Positions 14,053 to 28,971 of a stretch of DNA of 64,000 bases are shown here, in pieces (positions within the stretch are counted from its first letter, which is position 1; each line of letters opens with the position of its first letter). This DNA comes from Rhipicephalus microplus (lineage: Eukaryota; Arthropoda; Arachnida; Ixodida; Ixodidae), in NCBI RefSeq assembly GCF_043290135.1, contig NC_134707.1, positions 141,671,319 through 141,735,318 on the forward strand. The letters are read 5' to 3'. Under the pieces are notes generated by a model that worked only from the letters and a program-made list of their open reading frames with translations, was not told where the DNA came from and searched no databases. A program made the translations under genes and the position numbers.

Positions 14053-17000
14053 GAGACTTTGCATTTAGAAACTCCTCAGACAGAAACTACACAACTAGAA
14101 ACTCCACGACTAGAGATTCCATAAGTAGAAACTCCACAGCTAAAATTTCCACAACTACAAACCCCACAACTAGAAACTCCACAACTAGAAACTCTGCAAA
14201 TAGAAAATCTACAACAAGGAACTCGAAAACTAAAAACTCCAACGAGAAACTCTACAACTAGAAACTTCACAACTAGAAACTCCACAAATAGACACTCCAC
14301 AACTAGAAACTCCACAACTAGAGACTCCACAACTAGGAACTCCAAAATTGAGACTCCACAACTAGAAACTACACAGATTGAAATTCCACAACTAGAAACT
14401 TCACAAGTGGAAACTCCGCAACTAGAAACTCTGCAACTAGAAACTTTACAGCTAGAAACTCCACAACTTGAGACTTCGCAATTAGAAACTCGTCAAGTGG
14501 AAACTCAACCACTAGAAACTCCACAGCTAGAAACTCCACAACTAGAAACTCCACAACTTGAAACCCAACAATTAGATACTCCACAACTACAGACTCCACA
14601 ACTTGAAACACCACAACTAGATACTCCACAATTACAAATTCCGCAACTAGAAACTCCACAACTAGAAACTCCTCAACTAGAAACTCCCCACTAGAAACTT
14701 CACAACTAGAATCTCTGCAACTAGAAACTCCGCAACTAGAAACTCTGCAACTAGAAACTCCGCAACTAGAAACCCCACAACTATAAACTTCACAACTAGC
14801 AACTCAACAACTAGAGACTGCACAAGTAGAGACTCCCCCACTAGAAACTCCACAACTTGAAACTCCGCCACTAGAAGCTCCACAACTAGAAAACTCCGCA
14901 ACTACAAACTCTGCAACTAGAAACTCCGCAACTAGAAACTCCACAGCTAGAAACTCCACAACTTGAAACACCACATCTAGAAACTCCGCAACAACAAACT
15001 CTGCAACCAGAAACTTCACAACTAGAATTTCCACAGCTAGAGACTCAACAACTAGAGGCTCATCAACTAAAAGCTCCACAACTAGAAACTTCATAACTAG
15101 AAACTCCGCAACTTGAAACCCGACAACTAGAAACTCAACAACTAGAAACTCCACACCTATAAATTCCTCAACTTGAAACTCCACAACTAAAACTCCACAA
15201 CTAAAAACTCCACAACTAGAAACTCCGCAACTAGAAACTCCACAACTAGAAACTCCACAACTAGATTCTCCACAACTACAAATTCCACAACTAGAAACTC
15301 CACAACTAGAAACTCCACAACTTGAGACTTCGCAACAAGAAACTTGGCAACTAGAATCTCCACAACTAGAAACTCTGCAACTAGAAACTCCGCAACTACA
15401 AACTCCGCAACTAGAAACTCCACAGCTAGAAACTCCACAACTTGAGACTTCGCAAATAGAAACTCGTCAACTAGAAACTCAACAACTAGAAACTCAACAA
15501 CAGCTGCAAACTCCACAACTAGAAACTCCACAACTTGAGAGTTCGCAACTAGAAACCCCAAAACTAGAAACTCCACAACTAGAGACTCCACAACTAGAAA
15601 CTCCACCACTAGAAACTCCACAACTACGAACCTCACAACTAGAAACTCAACAACTAGAAACTCCGCAACTGGAAACTGTGCAACTAGAAACTCCGCAACT
15701 GGAAACTCCACAGCTAAAAACCCCACAACTATAAACTTCACAACTAGCAACTCAACAACTAGAGACTGCACAACTAGAGACTCCGCAACTAGAAACTCCA
15801 CAGCTAGTAACTCCGCAACTAGAAACTCCACAACTTGAAACTCCTCAACTAGAATCTCCACAACTAGAAAACTCCGCAACTAGAAACTCTACAACTAGAA
15901 ACTCCGCAACTACAAACTCCGCAACTAGAAACTCCACAGCTAGAAACTCCACAACTTGAGACTTCGCAAATAGAAACTCGTCAACTAGAAACTCAACAAC
16001 TAGAAACTCCACAGCTACAAACTCCACAACTAGAAACTCCACAACTTGAGAGTTCGCAACTAGAAACCCCACAACTAGAAACTCCACAACCAGAGACTCC
16101 ACAACTAGAAACTCCACCACTAGAAACTCCACAACTACGAACCTCACAACTAGAAACTCAACAACTAGAAACTCCGCAACTAGAAATTGTGCAACTAGAA
16201 ACTCCGCAACTAGAAACTCCACAGCTAGAAACCCCACAACTATAAACTTCACAACTAGCAACTCCACAAATAGAGACTGCACAACTAGAGACTCCGCCAC
16301 TAGAAACTCCACAGCTAGTAACTCCGCAACTAGAATCTCCACAACTTGAAACTCCGCCACTAGAATCTCCACAACTAGAAAACTCCGCAACAAGAAACTC
16401 TGCCACTAGAAACTCCGCAACTAGAAACTCCACAGCTAGAAACTCCACAACTTGAAACACCACAACTAGATACTCCACAACTACAAATTCCACAACTAGA
16501 AACTCCACAACTAGAAACTCCACAACTAGAAACTCCGCAACTAGAAACTCCACAGCTAGAAACTCCACAACTTGAGACTTCGCAACAAGAAACTCTGCAA
16601 CTAGAAACTCCCCAACTACAAACTCCGCTACTACAAACTCCACAGCTAGAAACTCCACAACTTGAGACTTCGCAATTAGAAACTCGTCAACTAGAAACTC
16701 AACAACTAGAAACTCCACAGCTAGAAACTCCACAACTAGAAACTCCACAACTTGAGAGTTCACCACTAGAAACTCCACAACTAGAAACTACACAACTTGA
16801 AACACCACAACTAAATACTCCACAACTACAAATTCCACAACTAGAAACTCCACAACTAGAAACTCCACAGCTAGAAACTCCACAACTTGAGACTTCCCAA
16901 CAAGAATCTCGGCAACTAGAATCTCCGCAACTAGAAACTCTGCAACTAGAAACTCCGCAACTACAAACTCCGCAACTAGAAACTCCACAGCTAGAAACTC

Positions 17001-17888
17001 CACAACTTCAGACTTCGCAAATAGAAACTCGTCAACTAGAAACTCAACAACTAGAAACTCCACAGCTAGAAACTCCACAACTAGAAACTCCGTAACTTGA
17101 GAGTTCGCCATTAGAAACTCTACAACTAAAAACTCCACAACTAGAGACTTCACAACTAGAAACTCCACCACTAGAAATTCCACAACTACAAACCTCACAA
17201 CTAGAAAATTCATAACTAGAAACTCCGCAACTGGAAACTCCACAGCCAGAAACTCTACAACTTAAAAACCACATCTAGAAACTCCGCAACAACAAACTCT
17301 GCAACTAGAAACTCCACAACTAGAATTTCCACAGCTAGAGACTCAACAACTAGAGACTCCTCAACTAAAAGCTCAACAACTAGACACTCCACAACTAGAA
17401 ACTCCGCATTTAGAAACCCGACAACTAAAAACTCAACAACTACAACCTCCAAACCTATTAATTCCTCCACTTGAAACTCCACAACTAAAACTCCACAACT
17501 AGAAACTCCACAACTAGAAACTCCACAACTGGAAGCTCCGCAACTAGAAACTCCCAAGCTAGAAACTCTACAACTAGAAACTCTGCAGCTAGAAACTCCG
17601 CAACTAGAAACTCTGCAAATAGAAACTCCGCAACTAGAAACTCCACAGCTAGAAACCCCTCAACTATAAACTTCAAAACTAGAAACTCAACAACTAGAGA
17701 CTGCACAACTAGAGACTCCGCAACTAGAAACTCCGCAACTAGAAACTCCACAACTTGAAACTATGCAACTCGAAAATCTGCAACTAGAAAATCCACAACT
17801 ATAAACTCAAGTAGAAACTTCCCAACTGGAAACTCCCCAACTAGAAACTCCGAAACTAGAAAATCCACAACTAGAAAATCCACAACTA
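14053..17888 (+). repeat. HOR unit B2 (3,836 bp)
   Basis: Landmark at 14,053-14,385 in the cagacagaaac form, full front part, 'gtgcaac' motifs at 15,678 and 16,189 (511 bp apart), and an A-type tail that includes the A delimiter motif at 17,259. Near 15,500 the unit has ctcaacaacagctgc where B1 and B3 have ctccacagctgc, a 3-bp gain. Confidence 0.82.
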
Positions 17889-20800
17889 GAGACTTTGCAT
17901 TTAGAAACTCCTCACATAGAAACTACACAACTAGAAACTCCACGACTAGAGATTCCATAAGTAGAAACTCCACAGCTAAAATTTCCACAACTACAAACCC
18001 CACAACTAGAAACTCCACAACTAGAAACTCGGCAAATAGAAAATATACAACAAGGAACTCGAAAACTAAATACTCCAACGAGAAACTCTACAACTAGAAA
18101 CTTCACAACTAGAAACTCCACAAATAGACACTCCACAACTAGAAACTCCACAACTAGAGACTCCACAACTAGGAACTCCAAAATTGAGACTCCACAACTA
18201 GAAACTACACAGATTGAAATTCACCAACTAGAAACTCCACAACTGGAAACTCCGCAACTAGAAACTCTGCAACTAGAAACTCTACAGCTAGAAACTCCAC
18301 AACCTGAGACTTCGCATTTAGAAACTCGTCAACTGGAAACTCAACCACTAGAAACTCCACAGCTAGAAACTCCACAACTAGAAACTCCACAACTTGAAAC
18401 CCAACAATTAGATACTCCACAACTACAGACTCCACAACTTGAAACACCACAACTAGATACTCCACAATTACAAATTCCGCAACTAGAAACTCCACAACTA
18501 GAAACTCCACAACTTGAAACTCCGCCACTAGAAGCTCCACAACTAGAAAACTCCGCAACTACAAACTCTGCAACTAGAAACTCCGCAACTAGAAACTCCA
18601 CAGCTAGAAACTCCACAACTTGAAACACCACATCTAGAAACTCCGCAACAACAAACTCTGCCACCAGAAACTTCACAACTAGAATTTCCACAGCTAGAGA
18701 CTCAACAACTAGAGGCTCAACAACTAAAAGCTCCACAACTAGAAACTTCATAACTAGAAACTCCGCAACTTGAAACCCGACAACTAGAAACTCAACAACT
18801 AGAAACTCCACACCTATAAATTCCTCAACTTGAAACTCCACAACTAAAACTCCACAACTAAAAACTCCACAACTAGAAACTCCGCAACTAGAAACTCCAC
18901 AACTAGAAACTCCACAACTAGATTCTCCACAACTACAAATTCCACAACTAGAAACTCCACAACTAGAAACTCCACAACTTGAGACTTCGCAACAAGAAAC
19001 TTGGCAACTAGAATCTCCACAACTAGAAACTCTGCAACTAGAAACTCCGCAACTACAAACTCCGCAACTAGAAACTCCACATCTAGAAACTCCACAACTT
19101 GAGACTTCGCAAATAGAAACTCGTCAACTAGAAACTCAACAACTAGAAACTCCACAGCTGCAAACTCCACAACTAGAAACTCCACAACTTGAGAGTTCGC
19201 AACTAGAAACCCCAAAACTAGAAACTCCACAACTAGAGACTCCACAACTAGAAACTCCACCACTAGAAACTCCACAACTACGAACCTCACAACTAGAAAC
19301 TCAACAACTAGAAACTCCGCAACTGGAAACTGTGCAACTAGAAACTCCGCAACTGGAAACTCCACAGCTAGAAACCCCACAACTATAAACTTCACAACTA
19401 GCAACTCAACAACTAGAGACTGCACAACTAGAGACTCCGCAACTAGAAACTCCACAGCTAGTAACTCCGCAACTAGAAACTCCACAACTTGAAACTCCTC
19501 AACTAGAATCTCCACAACTAGAAAACTCCGCAACTAGAAACTCTACAACTAGAAACTCCGCAACTACAAACTCCGCAACTAGAAACTCCACAGCTAGAAA
19601 CTCCACAACTTGAGACTTCGCAAATAGAAACTCGTCAACTAGAAACTCGACAACTAGAAACTTCACAGCTACAAACTCCACAACTAGAAACTCCACAACT
19701 TGAGAGTTCGCAACTAGAAACCCCACAACTAGAAACTCCACAACCAGAGACTCCACAACTAGAAACTCCACCACTAGAAACTCCACAACTACGAACCTCA
19801 CAACTAGAAACTCAACAACTAGAAACTCCGCAACTAGAAATTGTGCAACTAGAAACTCCGCAACTAGAAACTCCACAGCTAGAAACCCCACAACTATAAA
19901 CTTCACAACTAGCAACTCCACAAATAGAGACTGCACAACTAGAGACTCCGCAACTAGAAACTCCACAGCTAGTAACTCCGCAACTAGAAACTCCACAACT
20001 TGAAACTCCGCCACTAGAATCTCCACAACTAGAAAACTCCGCAACAAGAAACTCTGCCACTAGAAACTCCGCAACTAGAAACTCCACAGCTAGAAACTCC
20101 ACAACTTGAAACACCACAACTAGATACTCCACAACTACAAATTCCACAACTAGAAACTCCACAACTAGAAACTCCACAACTAGAAACTCCGCAACTAGAA
20201 ACTCCACAGCTAGAAACTCCACAACTTGAGACTTCGCAACAAGAAACTCTGCAACTAGAAACTCCGCAACTACAAACTCCGCTACTACAAACTCCACAGC
20301 TAGAAACTCCACAACTTGAGACTTCGCAATTAGAAACTCGTCAACTAGAAACTCAACAACTAGAAACACCACAGCTAGAAACTCCACAACTAGAAACTCC
20401 ACAACTTGAGAGTTCACCACTAGAAACTCCACAACTAGAAACTACACAACTTGAAACACCACAACTAAATACTCCACAACTACAAATTCCACAACTAGAA
20501 ACTCCACAACTAGAAACTCCACAACTAGAAACTCCACAACTAGAAACTCCACAGCTAGAAACTCCACAACTTGAGACTTCCCAACAAGAATCTCGGCAAC
20601 TAGAATCTCCGCAACTAGAAACTCTGCAACTAGAAACTCCGCAACTACAAACTCCGCAACTAGAAACTCCACAGCTAGAAACTCCACAACTTCAGACTTC
20701 GCAAATAGAAACTCGTCAACTAGAAACTCAACAACTAGAAACTCCACAGCTAGAAACTCCACAACTAGAAACTCCGCAACTTGAGAGTTCGCCATTAGAA

Positions 20801-21647
20801 ACTCTACAACTAGAAACTCCACAACTAGAGACTTCACAACTAGAAACTCCACCACTAGAAATTCCACAACTACAAACCTCACAACTAGAAAATCCATAAC
20901 TAGAAACTCCGCAACGGGAAACTCCACAGCCAGAAACTCTACAACTTAAAAACCACATCTAGAAACTCCGCAACAACAAACTCTGCAACTAGAAACTCCA
21001 CAACTAGAATTTCCACAGCTAGAGACTCAACAACTAGAGACTCCTCAACTAAAAGCTCAACAACTAGACACTCCACAACTAGAAACTCCGCAACTAGAAA
21101 CCCGACAACTAAAAACTCAACAACTACAACCTCCAAACCTATTAATTCCTCCACTTGAAACTCCACAACTAAAACTCCACAACTAGAAACTCCACAACTA
21201 GAAACTCCACAACTGGAAGCTCCGCAACTAGAAACTCCCAAGCTAGAAACTCTACAACTAGAAACTCTGCAGCTAGAAACTCCGCAACTAGAAACTCTGC
21301 AAATAGAAACTCCGCAACTAGAAACTCCACAGCTAGAAACCCCTCAACTATAAACTTCAAAACTAGAAACTCAACAACTAGAGACTGCACAACTAGAGAC
21401 TCCGCAACTAGAAACTCCGCAACTAGAAACTCCACAACTTGAAACTATGCAACTCAAAAATCTGCAACTAGAAAATCCACAACTATAAACTCAAGTAGAA
21501 ACTTCCCAACTGGAAACTCCCCAACTAGAAACTCCGAAACTAGAAAATCCACAACTAGAAACTTCACAACTAGAAACTCCCCAACAAAAAACTCCACAAC
21601 TAGAAACTCCACAACTAGAAAATCCACAACTAGAGACTGCACAACTA
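17889..21647 (+). repeat. HOR unit B3 (3,759 bp)
   Basis: Landmark at 17,889-18,221, 'gtgcaac' motifs at 19,332 and 19,843 (again 511 bp apart), and an A-type tail with the delimiter motif at 20,943, which is 3,684 bp after the same motif in B2. It is the most regular B unit and a good reference for the family. Confidence 0.82.
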
Positions 21648-23338
21648 GAGACTTTGCATTTAGAAACTCCTCACATAGAAACTACACAACTAGAAACTCC
21701 ACGACTAGAGATTCCATAAGTAGAAACTCCACAGCTAAAATTTCCACAACTACAAACCCCACAACTAGAAACTCCACAACTAGAAACTCGGCAAATAGAA
21801 AATATACAACAAGGATCTCGAAAACTAAAAACTCCAACGAGAAACTCTACAACTAGAAACTTCACAACTAGAAACTCCACAAATAGACACTCCACAACTA
21901 GAAACTCCACAACTAGAGACTCCACAACTAGGAACTCCAAAATTGAGACTCCACAACTAGAAACTACACAGATTGAAATTCACCAACTAGAAACTCCACA
22001 ACTGGAAACTCCGCAACTAGAAACTCTGCAACTAGAAACTTTACAGCTAGAAACTGCACAACCTGAGACTTCGCAATTAGAAACTCGTCAACTGGAAACT
22101 CAACCACTAGAAACTCCACAGCTAGAAACTCCACAACTAGAAACTCCACAACTTGAAACCCAACAATTAGATACTCCACAACTACAGACTCCACAACTTG
22201 AAACACCACAACTAGGTACTCCACAATTACAAATTCCGCAACTAGAAACTCCACAACTAGAAACTCCTAAACTAGAAACTCCCCACTAGAAACTTCACAA
22301 CTAGAATCTCTGCAACTAGAAACTCCGCAACTAGAAACTCTGCAACTAGAAACTCCGCAACTAGATACTCCACAGCTAGAAACCCCACAACTATAAACTT
22401 CACAACTAGCAACTCAACAACTAGAGACTGCACAACTAGAGACTCCCCCACTAGAAACTCCACAGCTAGTAACTCCGCAACTAGAAACTCCACAACTTGA
22501 AACTCCGCCACTAGAAGCTCCACAACTAGAAAACTCCTCAACTACAAACTCTGCAACTAGAAACTCCGCAACTAGAAACTCCACAGCTAGAAACTCCACA
22601 ACTTGAAACACCACATCTAGAAACTCCGCAACAACAAACTCTGCAACCAGAAACTCCACAACTAGAATTTCCACAGCTAGAGACTCAACAACTAGAGGCT
22701 CCTCAACTAAAAGCTCCACAACTAGAAACTCCATAACTAGAAACTCCGCAACTTGAAACCCGACAACTAGAAACTCAACAACTAGAAACTCCACACCTAT
22801 AAATTCCTCAACTTTAAACTCCACAACTAAAACTCCACAACTAGAAACTCCACAACTAGAAACTCCACAACTAGAAACTCCCCAACTAGAAACTCCACAA
22901 CTAGATTCTCCACAACTACAAATTCCACAACTAGAAACTCCACAACTAGAAACTCCACAACTTGAGACTTCGCAACAAGAAACTTGGCAACTAGAATCTC
23001 CACAACTAGAAACTCTGCAACTAGAGACTCCGCAACTACAAACTCTGCAAATAGAAACTCCGCAACTAGAAACTCCACAGCTAGAAAACCCTCAACTATA
23101 AACTTCACAACCAGAAACTCAACAACTAGAGACTGCACAACTAGAGACTCCGCAACTAGAAACTCCGCAGCTAGAAACTCCGCAACTAGAAACTCCACAA
23201 CTTGAAACTCTGCAACTCGAAACTCTGCAACTAGAAAATCCACAACTTGAAACTTCACAACTAGAAACTCCCCAACAAAAAACTCCACAACTAGAAACTC
23301 CAAAACTAGAAACTCCACAACTAGAGACTGCACAACTA
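21648..23338 (+). repeat. HOR unit B4, internally deleted (1,691 bp)
   Basis: Landmark at 21,648-21,980 and a normal front part, then an abrupt switch near 23,035-23,050. Up to there it follows B1-B3 (cttggcaactagaatctcc); after it comes an A-type tail (ctgcaaatagaaactccg). Both 'gtgcaac' sub-blocks and most of the unit are absent, a loss of about 2 kb relative to B3. Confidence 0.8.
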
Positions 23339-26300
23339 GAGACTTTGCATTTAGAAACTCCTCAGACAGAAACTACACAACTAGAAACTCCACGACTAGA
23401 GATTCCATAAGTAGAAACTCCACAGCTAAAATTTCCACAACTACAAACCCCACAACTAGAAACTCCACAACTAGAAACTCTGCAAATAGAAAATCTACAA
23501 CAAGGAACTCGAAAACTAAAAACTCCAACGAGAAACTCTACAAATAGAAACTTCACAACTAGAAACTCCACAAATAGACACTCCACAACTAGAAACTCCA
23601 CAACTAGAGACTCCACAACTAGGAACTCCAAAATTGAGACTCCACAACTAGAAACTACACAGATTGAAATTCCACAACTAGAAACTTCACAACTGGAAAC
23701 TCCGCAACTAGAAACTCTGCAACTAAAAACTTTACAGCTAGAAACTCCACAACTTGAGACTTCGCAATTAGAAACTCGTCAAGTGGAAACTCAACCACTA
23801 GAAACTCCACAGCTAGAAACTCCACAACTAGAAACTCCACAACTTGAAACCCAACAATTAGATACTCCACAACTACAGACTCCACAACTTGAAACACCAC
23901 AACTAGATACTCCACAATTACAAATTCCGCAACTAGAAACTCCACAACTAGAAACTCCTCAACTAGAAACTCCCCACTAGAAACTTCACAACTAGAATCT
24001 CTGCAACTAGAAACTCCGCAACTAGAAACCCCACAACTATAAACTTCACAACTAGCAACTCAACAACTAGAGACTGCACAAGTAGAGACTCCCCCACTAG
24101 AAACTCCACAACTTGAAACTCCGCCACTAGAAGCTCCACAACTAGAAAACTCCGCAACTACAAACTCTGCAACTAGAAACTCCGCAACTAGAAACTCCAC
24201 AGCTAGAAACTCCACAACTTGAAACACCACATCTAGAAACTCCGCAACAACAAACTCTGCAACCAGAAACTTCACAACTAGAATTTCCACAGCTAGAGAC
24301 TCAACAACTAGAGGCTCATCAACTAAAAGCTCCACAACTAGAAACTTCATAACTAGAAACTCCGCAACTTGAAACCCGACAACTAGAAACTCAACAACTA
24401 GAAACTCCACACCTATAAATTCCTCAACTTGAAACTCCACAACTAAAACTCCACAACTAGAAACTCCACAACTAGAAACTCCGCAACTAGAAACTCCACA
24501 ACTAGAAACTCCACAACTAGATTCTCCACAACTACAAATTCCACAACTAGAAACTCCACAACTAGAAACTCCACAACTTGAGACTTCGCAACAAGAAACT
24601 TGGCAACTAGAATCTCCACAACTAGAAACTCTGCAACTAGAAACTCCGCAACTACAAACTCCGCAACTAGAAACTCCACAGCTAGAAACTCCACAACTTG
24701 AGACTTCGCAAATAGAAACTCGTCAACTAGAAACTCAACAACTAGAAACTCCACAGCTGCAAACTCCACAACTAGAAACTCCACAACTTGAGAGTTCGCA
24801 ACTAGAAACCCCAAAACTAGAAACTCCACAACTAGAGACTCCACAACTAGAAACTCCACCACTAGAAACTCCACAACTACGAACCTCACAACTAGAAACT
24901 CAACAACTAGAAACTCCGCAACTGGAAACTGTGCAACTAGAAACTCCGCAACTGGAAACTCCACAGCTAGAAACCCCACAACTATAAACTTCACAACTAG
25001 CAACTCAACAACTAGAGACTGCACAACTAGAGACTCCGCAACTAGAAACTCCACAGCTAGTAACTCCGCTACTAGAAACTCCACAACTTGAAACTCCTCA
25101 ACTAGAATCTCCACAACTAGAAAACTCCGCAACTAGAAACTCTACAACTAGAAACTCCGCAACTACAAACTCCGCAACTAGAAACTCCACAGCTAGAAAC
25201 TCCACAACTTGAGACTTCGCAAATAGAAACTCGTCAACTAGAAACTCAACAACTAGAAACTCCACAGCTACAAACTCCACAACTAGAAACTCCACAACTT
25301 GAGAGTTCGCAACTAGAAACCCCACAACTAGAAACTCCACAACCAGAGACTCCACAACTAGAAACTCCACCACTAGAAACTCCACAACTACGAACCTCAC
25401 AACTAGAAACTCAACAACTAGAAACTCCGCAACTAGAAATTGTGCAATTAGAAACTCCGCAACTAGAAACTCCACAGCTAGAAACCCCACAACATTAAAC
25501 TTCACAACTAGCAACTCCACAAATAGAGACTGCACAACTAGAGACTCCGCAACTAGAAACTCCACAGCTAGTAACTCCGCAACTAGAAACTCCACAACTT
25601 GAAACTCCGCCACTAGAATCTCCACAACTAGAAAACTCCGCAACAAGAAACTCTGCCACTAGAAACTCCGCAACTAGAAACTCCACAGCTAGAAACTCCA
25701 CAACTTGAAACACCACAACTAGATACTCCACAACTACAAATTCCACAACTAGAAACTCCACAACTAGAAACTCCACAACTAGAAACTCCGCAACTAGAAA
25801 CTCCACAGCTAGAAACTCCACAACTTGAGACTTCGCAACAAGAAACTCTGCAACTAGAAACTCCGCAACTACAAACTCCGCTACTACAAACTCCACAGCT
25901 AGAAACTCCACAACTTGAGACTTCGCAATTAGAAACTCGTCAACTAGAAACTCAACAACTAGAAACTCCACAGCTAGAAACTCCACAACTAGAAACTCCA
26001 CAACTTGAGAGTTCACCACTAGAAACTCCACAACTAGAAACTACACAACTAGAGACTCCACAACTAGAAACTCCACCTCTAGAAATTCCACAACTAGAAA
26101 CTCCACAACTAGAAACTCCGACACTGGAAACTCCACAGCCAGAAACTCTACAACTAGAAAAACCACATCTAGAAACTCCGCAACAACAAACTCCGCAACT
26201 AGAAACTCCACAACTAGAATTTCTACAGCTAGAGACTCAACAACTAGAGGCTCCTCAACTTAAAGCTCCACAACTAGAAACTCCATAACTAGAAACTCCG

Positions 26301-28971
26301 CAACTTGAAACCTGACAACTAGAAACTCAACAACTAGAAACTCCACACCTATAAATTCCTCAACTTGAAACTCCACATATAAAACTCCACAACTAGAAAG
26401 TCCACAACTAGAAACTCCGCAACTAGAAACTCCACAACTAGAAACTCCACAACTAGATTCTCCACAACTACAAATTCCACAACTAGAAACTCCACAACTA
26501 GAAACTCCACCACTTGAGACTTCGCAACGAGAAACTTGGCAACTAGAATCTCCACAACTAGAAACTCTGCAACTAGAAACTCCGCAACTACAAACTCCGC
26601 AACTAGAAACTCCACAGCTAGAAACTCCACAACTTGAGACTTCGCAAATACAAACTCGTCAACTAGAAACTCAACAACTAGAAACTCCACAGCTGCAAAC
26701 TCCACAACTAGAAACTCCACAACTTGAGAGTTCGCAACTAGAAACCCCACAACTTGAAACTCCACAACTAAAGACTCCACAACTAGGAACTCCACCACTA
26801 GAAACTCCACAACTTCGAACCTCACAACTAGAAACTCAACAACTAGAAACTCCACAACTGGAAACTGTGCAACTAGAAACTCCGCAACTGGAAACTCCAC
26901 AGCTAGAAACCCCACAACTATAAACTTCACAACTAGCAACTCAACAACTAGAGACTGCACAACTAGAGACTCCGCAACTAGAAACTCCACAGCTAGTAAC
27001 TCCGCAACTAGAAACTCCACAACTTGAAACTCCTCAACTAGAATCTCCACAACTAGAAAACTCCGCAACTATAAACTCTACAACTAGAAACTCCGCAACT
27101 ACAAACTCCGCAACTAGAAACTCCACAGCTAGAAACTCCACAACTTGAGACTTCGCAAATAGAAATTCGTCAACTAGAAACTCAACAACTAGAAACTCCA
27201 CAGCTAGAAACTCCACAACTAGAAACTCCACAACTTGACAGTTCGCAACTAGAAACCCCACAACTAGAAACTCCACAACTAGAGACTCCACAACAAGAAA
27301 CTCCACCACTAGAAACTCCACAACTACGAACCTCACAACTAGAAACTCAACAACTAGAAACTCCGCAACTAGAAACTGTGCAACTAGAAACTCCGCAACT
27401 AGAAACTCCACAGCTAGTAACTCCGCAACTAGAAATTCCACAACTTGAAACTCCGCCACTAGAATCTCCACAACTAGAAAACTCCGCAACAAGAAACTCT
27501 GCCACTAGAAACTCCGCAACTAGAAACTCCACAGCTAGAAACTCAACAACTTGAAACACCACAACTAGATACTCCACAACTACAAATTCCACAACTAGAA
27601 ACTCCACAACTAGAAACTCCGCAACTAGAAACTCCACAGCTAGAAACTCCACAACTTGAGAATTCGCAACAAGAAACTCGGCAACTAGAATCTCCACAAC
27701 TAGAAACCCTGCAACTAGAAACTCCGCAACTACAAACTCCGCTACTACAAACTCCACAGCTAGAAACTCCACAACTTGAGACTTCGCAATTAGAAACTCG
27801 TCAACTAGAAACTCAACAACTAGAAACTCCACAGCAAGAAACTTCACAAATAGAAACTCCACAACTTGAGAGTTCACCACTAGAAACTCCACAACTAGAA
27901 ACTACACAACTAGAGGCTCCACAACTAGAAACTCCACCACTAGAAATTCCACAACTACAAACCTCACAACTAGAAACTCCACAACTAGAAACTCCGACAC
28001 TGGAAACTCCACAGCCAGAAACTCTACAACTAGAAAAACCACATCTAGAAACTCTGCAACAACAAACTCTGCAACTGGAAACTCCGCAACTCGAATTTCC
28101 ACAGCTAGAGACTCAACAACTAGAGACGCCTCAACTAAAAGCTCCACAACTAGACACTCCACAACTAGAAACTCCGCAACTAGAAACCCGACAACTAGAA
28201 ACTCAACAACTACAAACTCCACACCTTTAAATTCCTCAACTTGAAACTCCACAACTAAAACTCCACAACTAGAAACTCCACAACTAGAAACTCCACAACT
28301 AGAAACTCCGCAACTAGAAAACCCTAAACTATAAACTTCACAACTAGAAACTCAACAACTAGAGACTGCACAACTAGAGACTCCGCAACTAGAAACTCCA
28401 CAGCTAGAAACTCCGCAACTAGAAACTCCACAACTTAAAACTCTGCAACTCGAAACTCTGCAACTAGAAAATCCACAACTAAAACTCCACAACTAGAAAC
28501 TCCATAACTAGAAACTCCATAACTGCAAACTTCACAACTAGAAACTACCAAACTAGAAACTCTACAACTAGAAACTCTGCAGCTAGAAATTCCGCAACTA
28601 GAAACTCTGCAAATAGAAACTCCGCAACTAGAAACTCCACAGCTAGAAACCCCTCAACTATAAACTTCACAACTAGAAACTCAACAACTAGAGACTGCAC
28701 AACTAGAGACTCCGCAACTAGAAACTCCGCAGCTAGAAACTCCGCAACTAGAAACTCCACAACTTGAAACTCTGCAACTCGAAACTCTGCAACTAGAAAA
28801 TCCACAACTATAAACTCAAGTAGAAACTCCCCAACTGGAAACTCCGCAACTAGAAAATCCGCAACTAGAAAACCACAACTAGAAACTTCACAACTAGAAA
28901 CTCCCCAACAAAAAACTCCACAACTAGAAACTCCACAACTAGAAACTCCACAACTAGAAACTGCACAACTA
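23339..28971 (+). repeat. HOR unit B5, internally duplicated (5,633 bp)
   Basis: Landmark at 23,339-23,671 in the same cagacagaaac form as B2. The body carries four 'gtgcaac' sub-blocks instead of two. Subtracting the internal duplication of 1,936 bp leaves 3,697 bp, the normal B size. The tail from about 27,900 is A-like but differs from B2 and B3. Confidence 0.8.
24407..27900 (+). repeat. Internal duplication of 1,936 bp in B5
   Basis: The motif ccacacctataaattcctc stands at 24,407 and at 26,343, and aaactgtgcaac places gtgcaac at 24,931 and 26,867; both pairs are 1,936 bp apart. The copies have diverged by many substitutions, for example ctgggcaac-type changes and actccacatataaaac at 26,370 in the second copy, so the duplication is older than the near-identical ones in domains C and D. 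The right edge is approximate. Confidence 0.7.
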
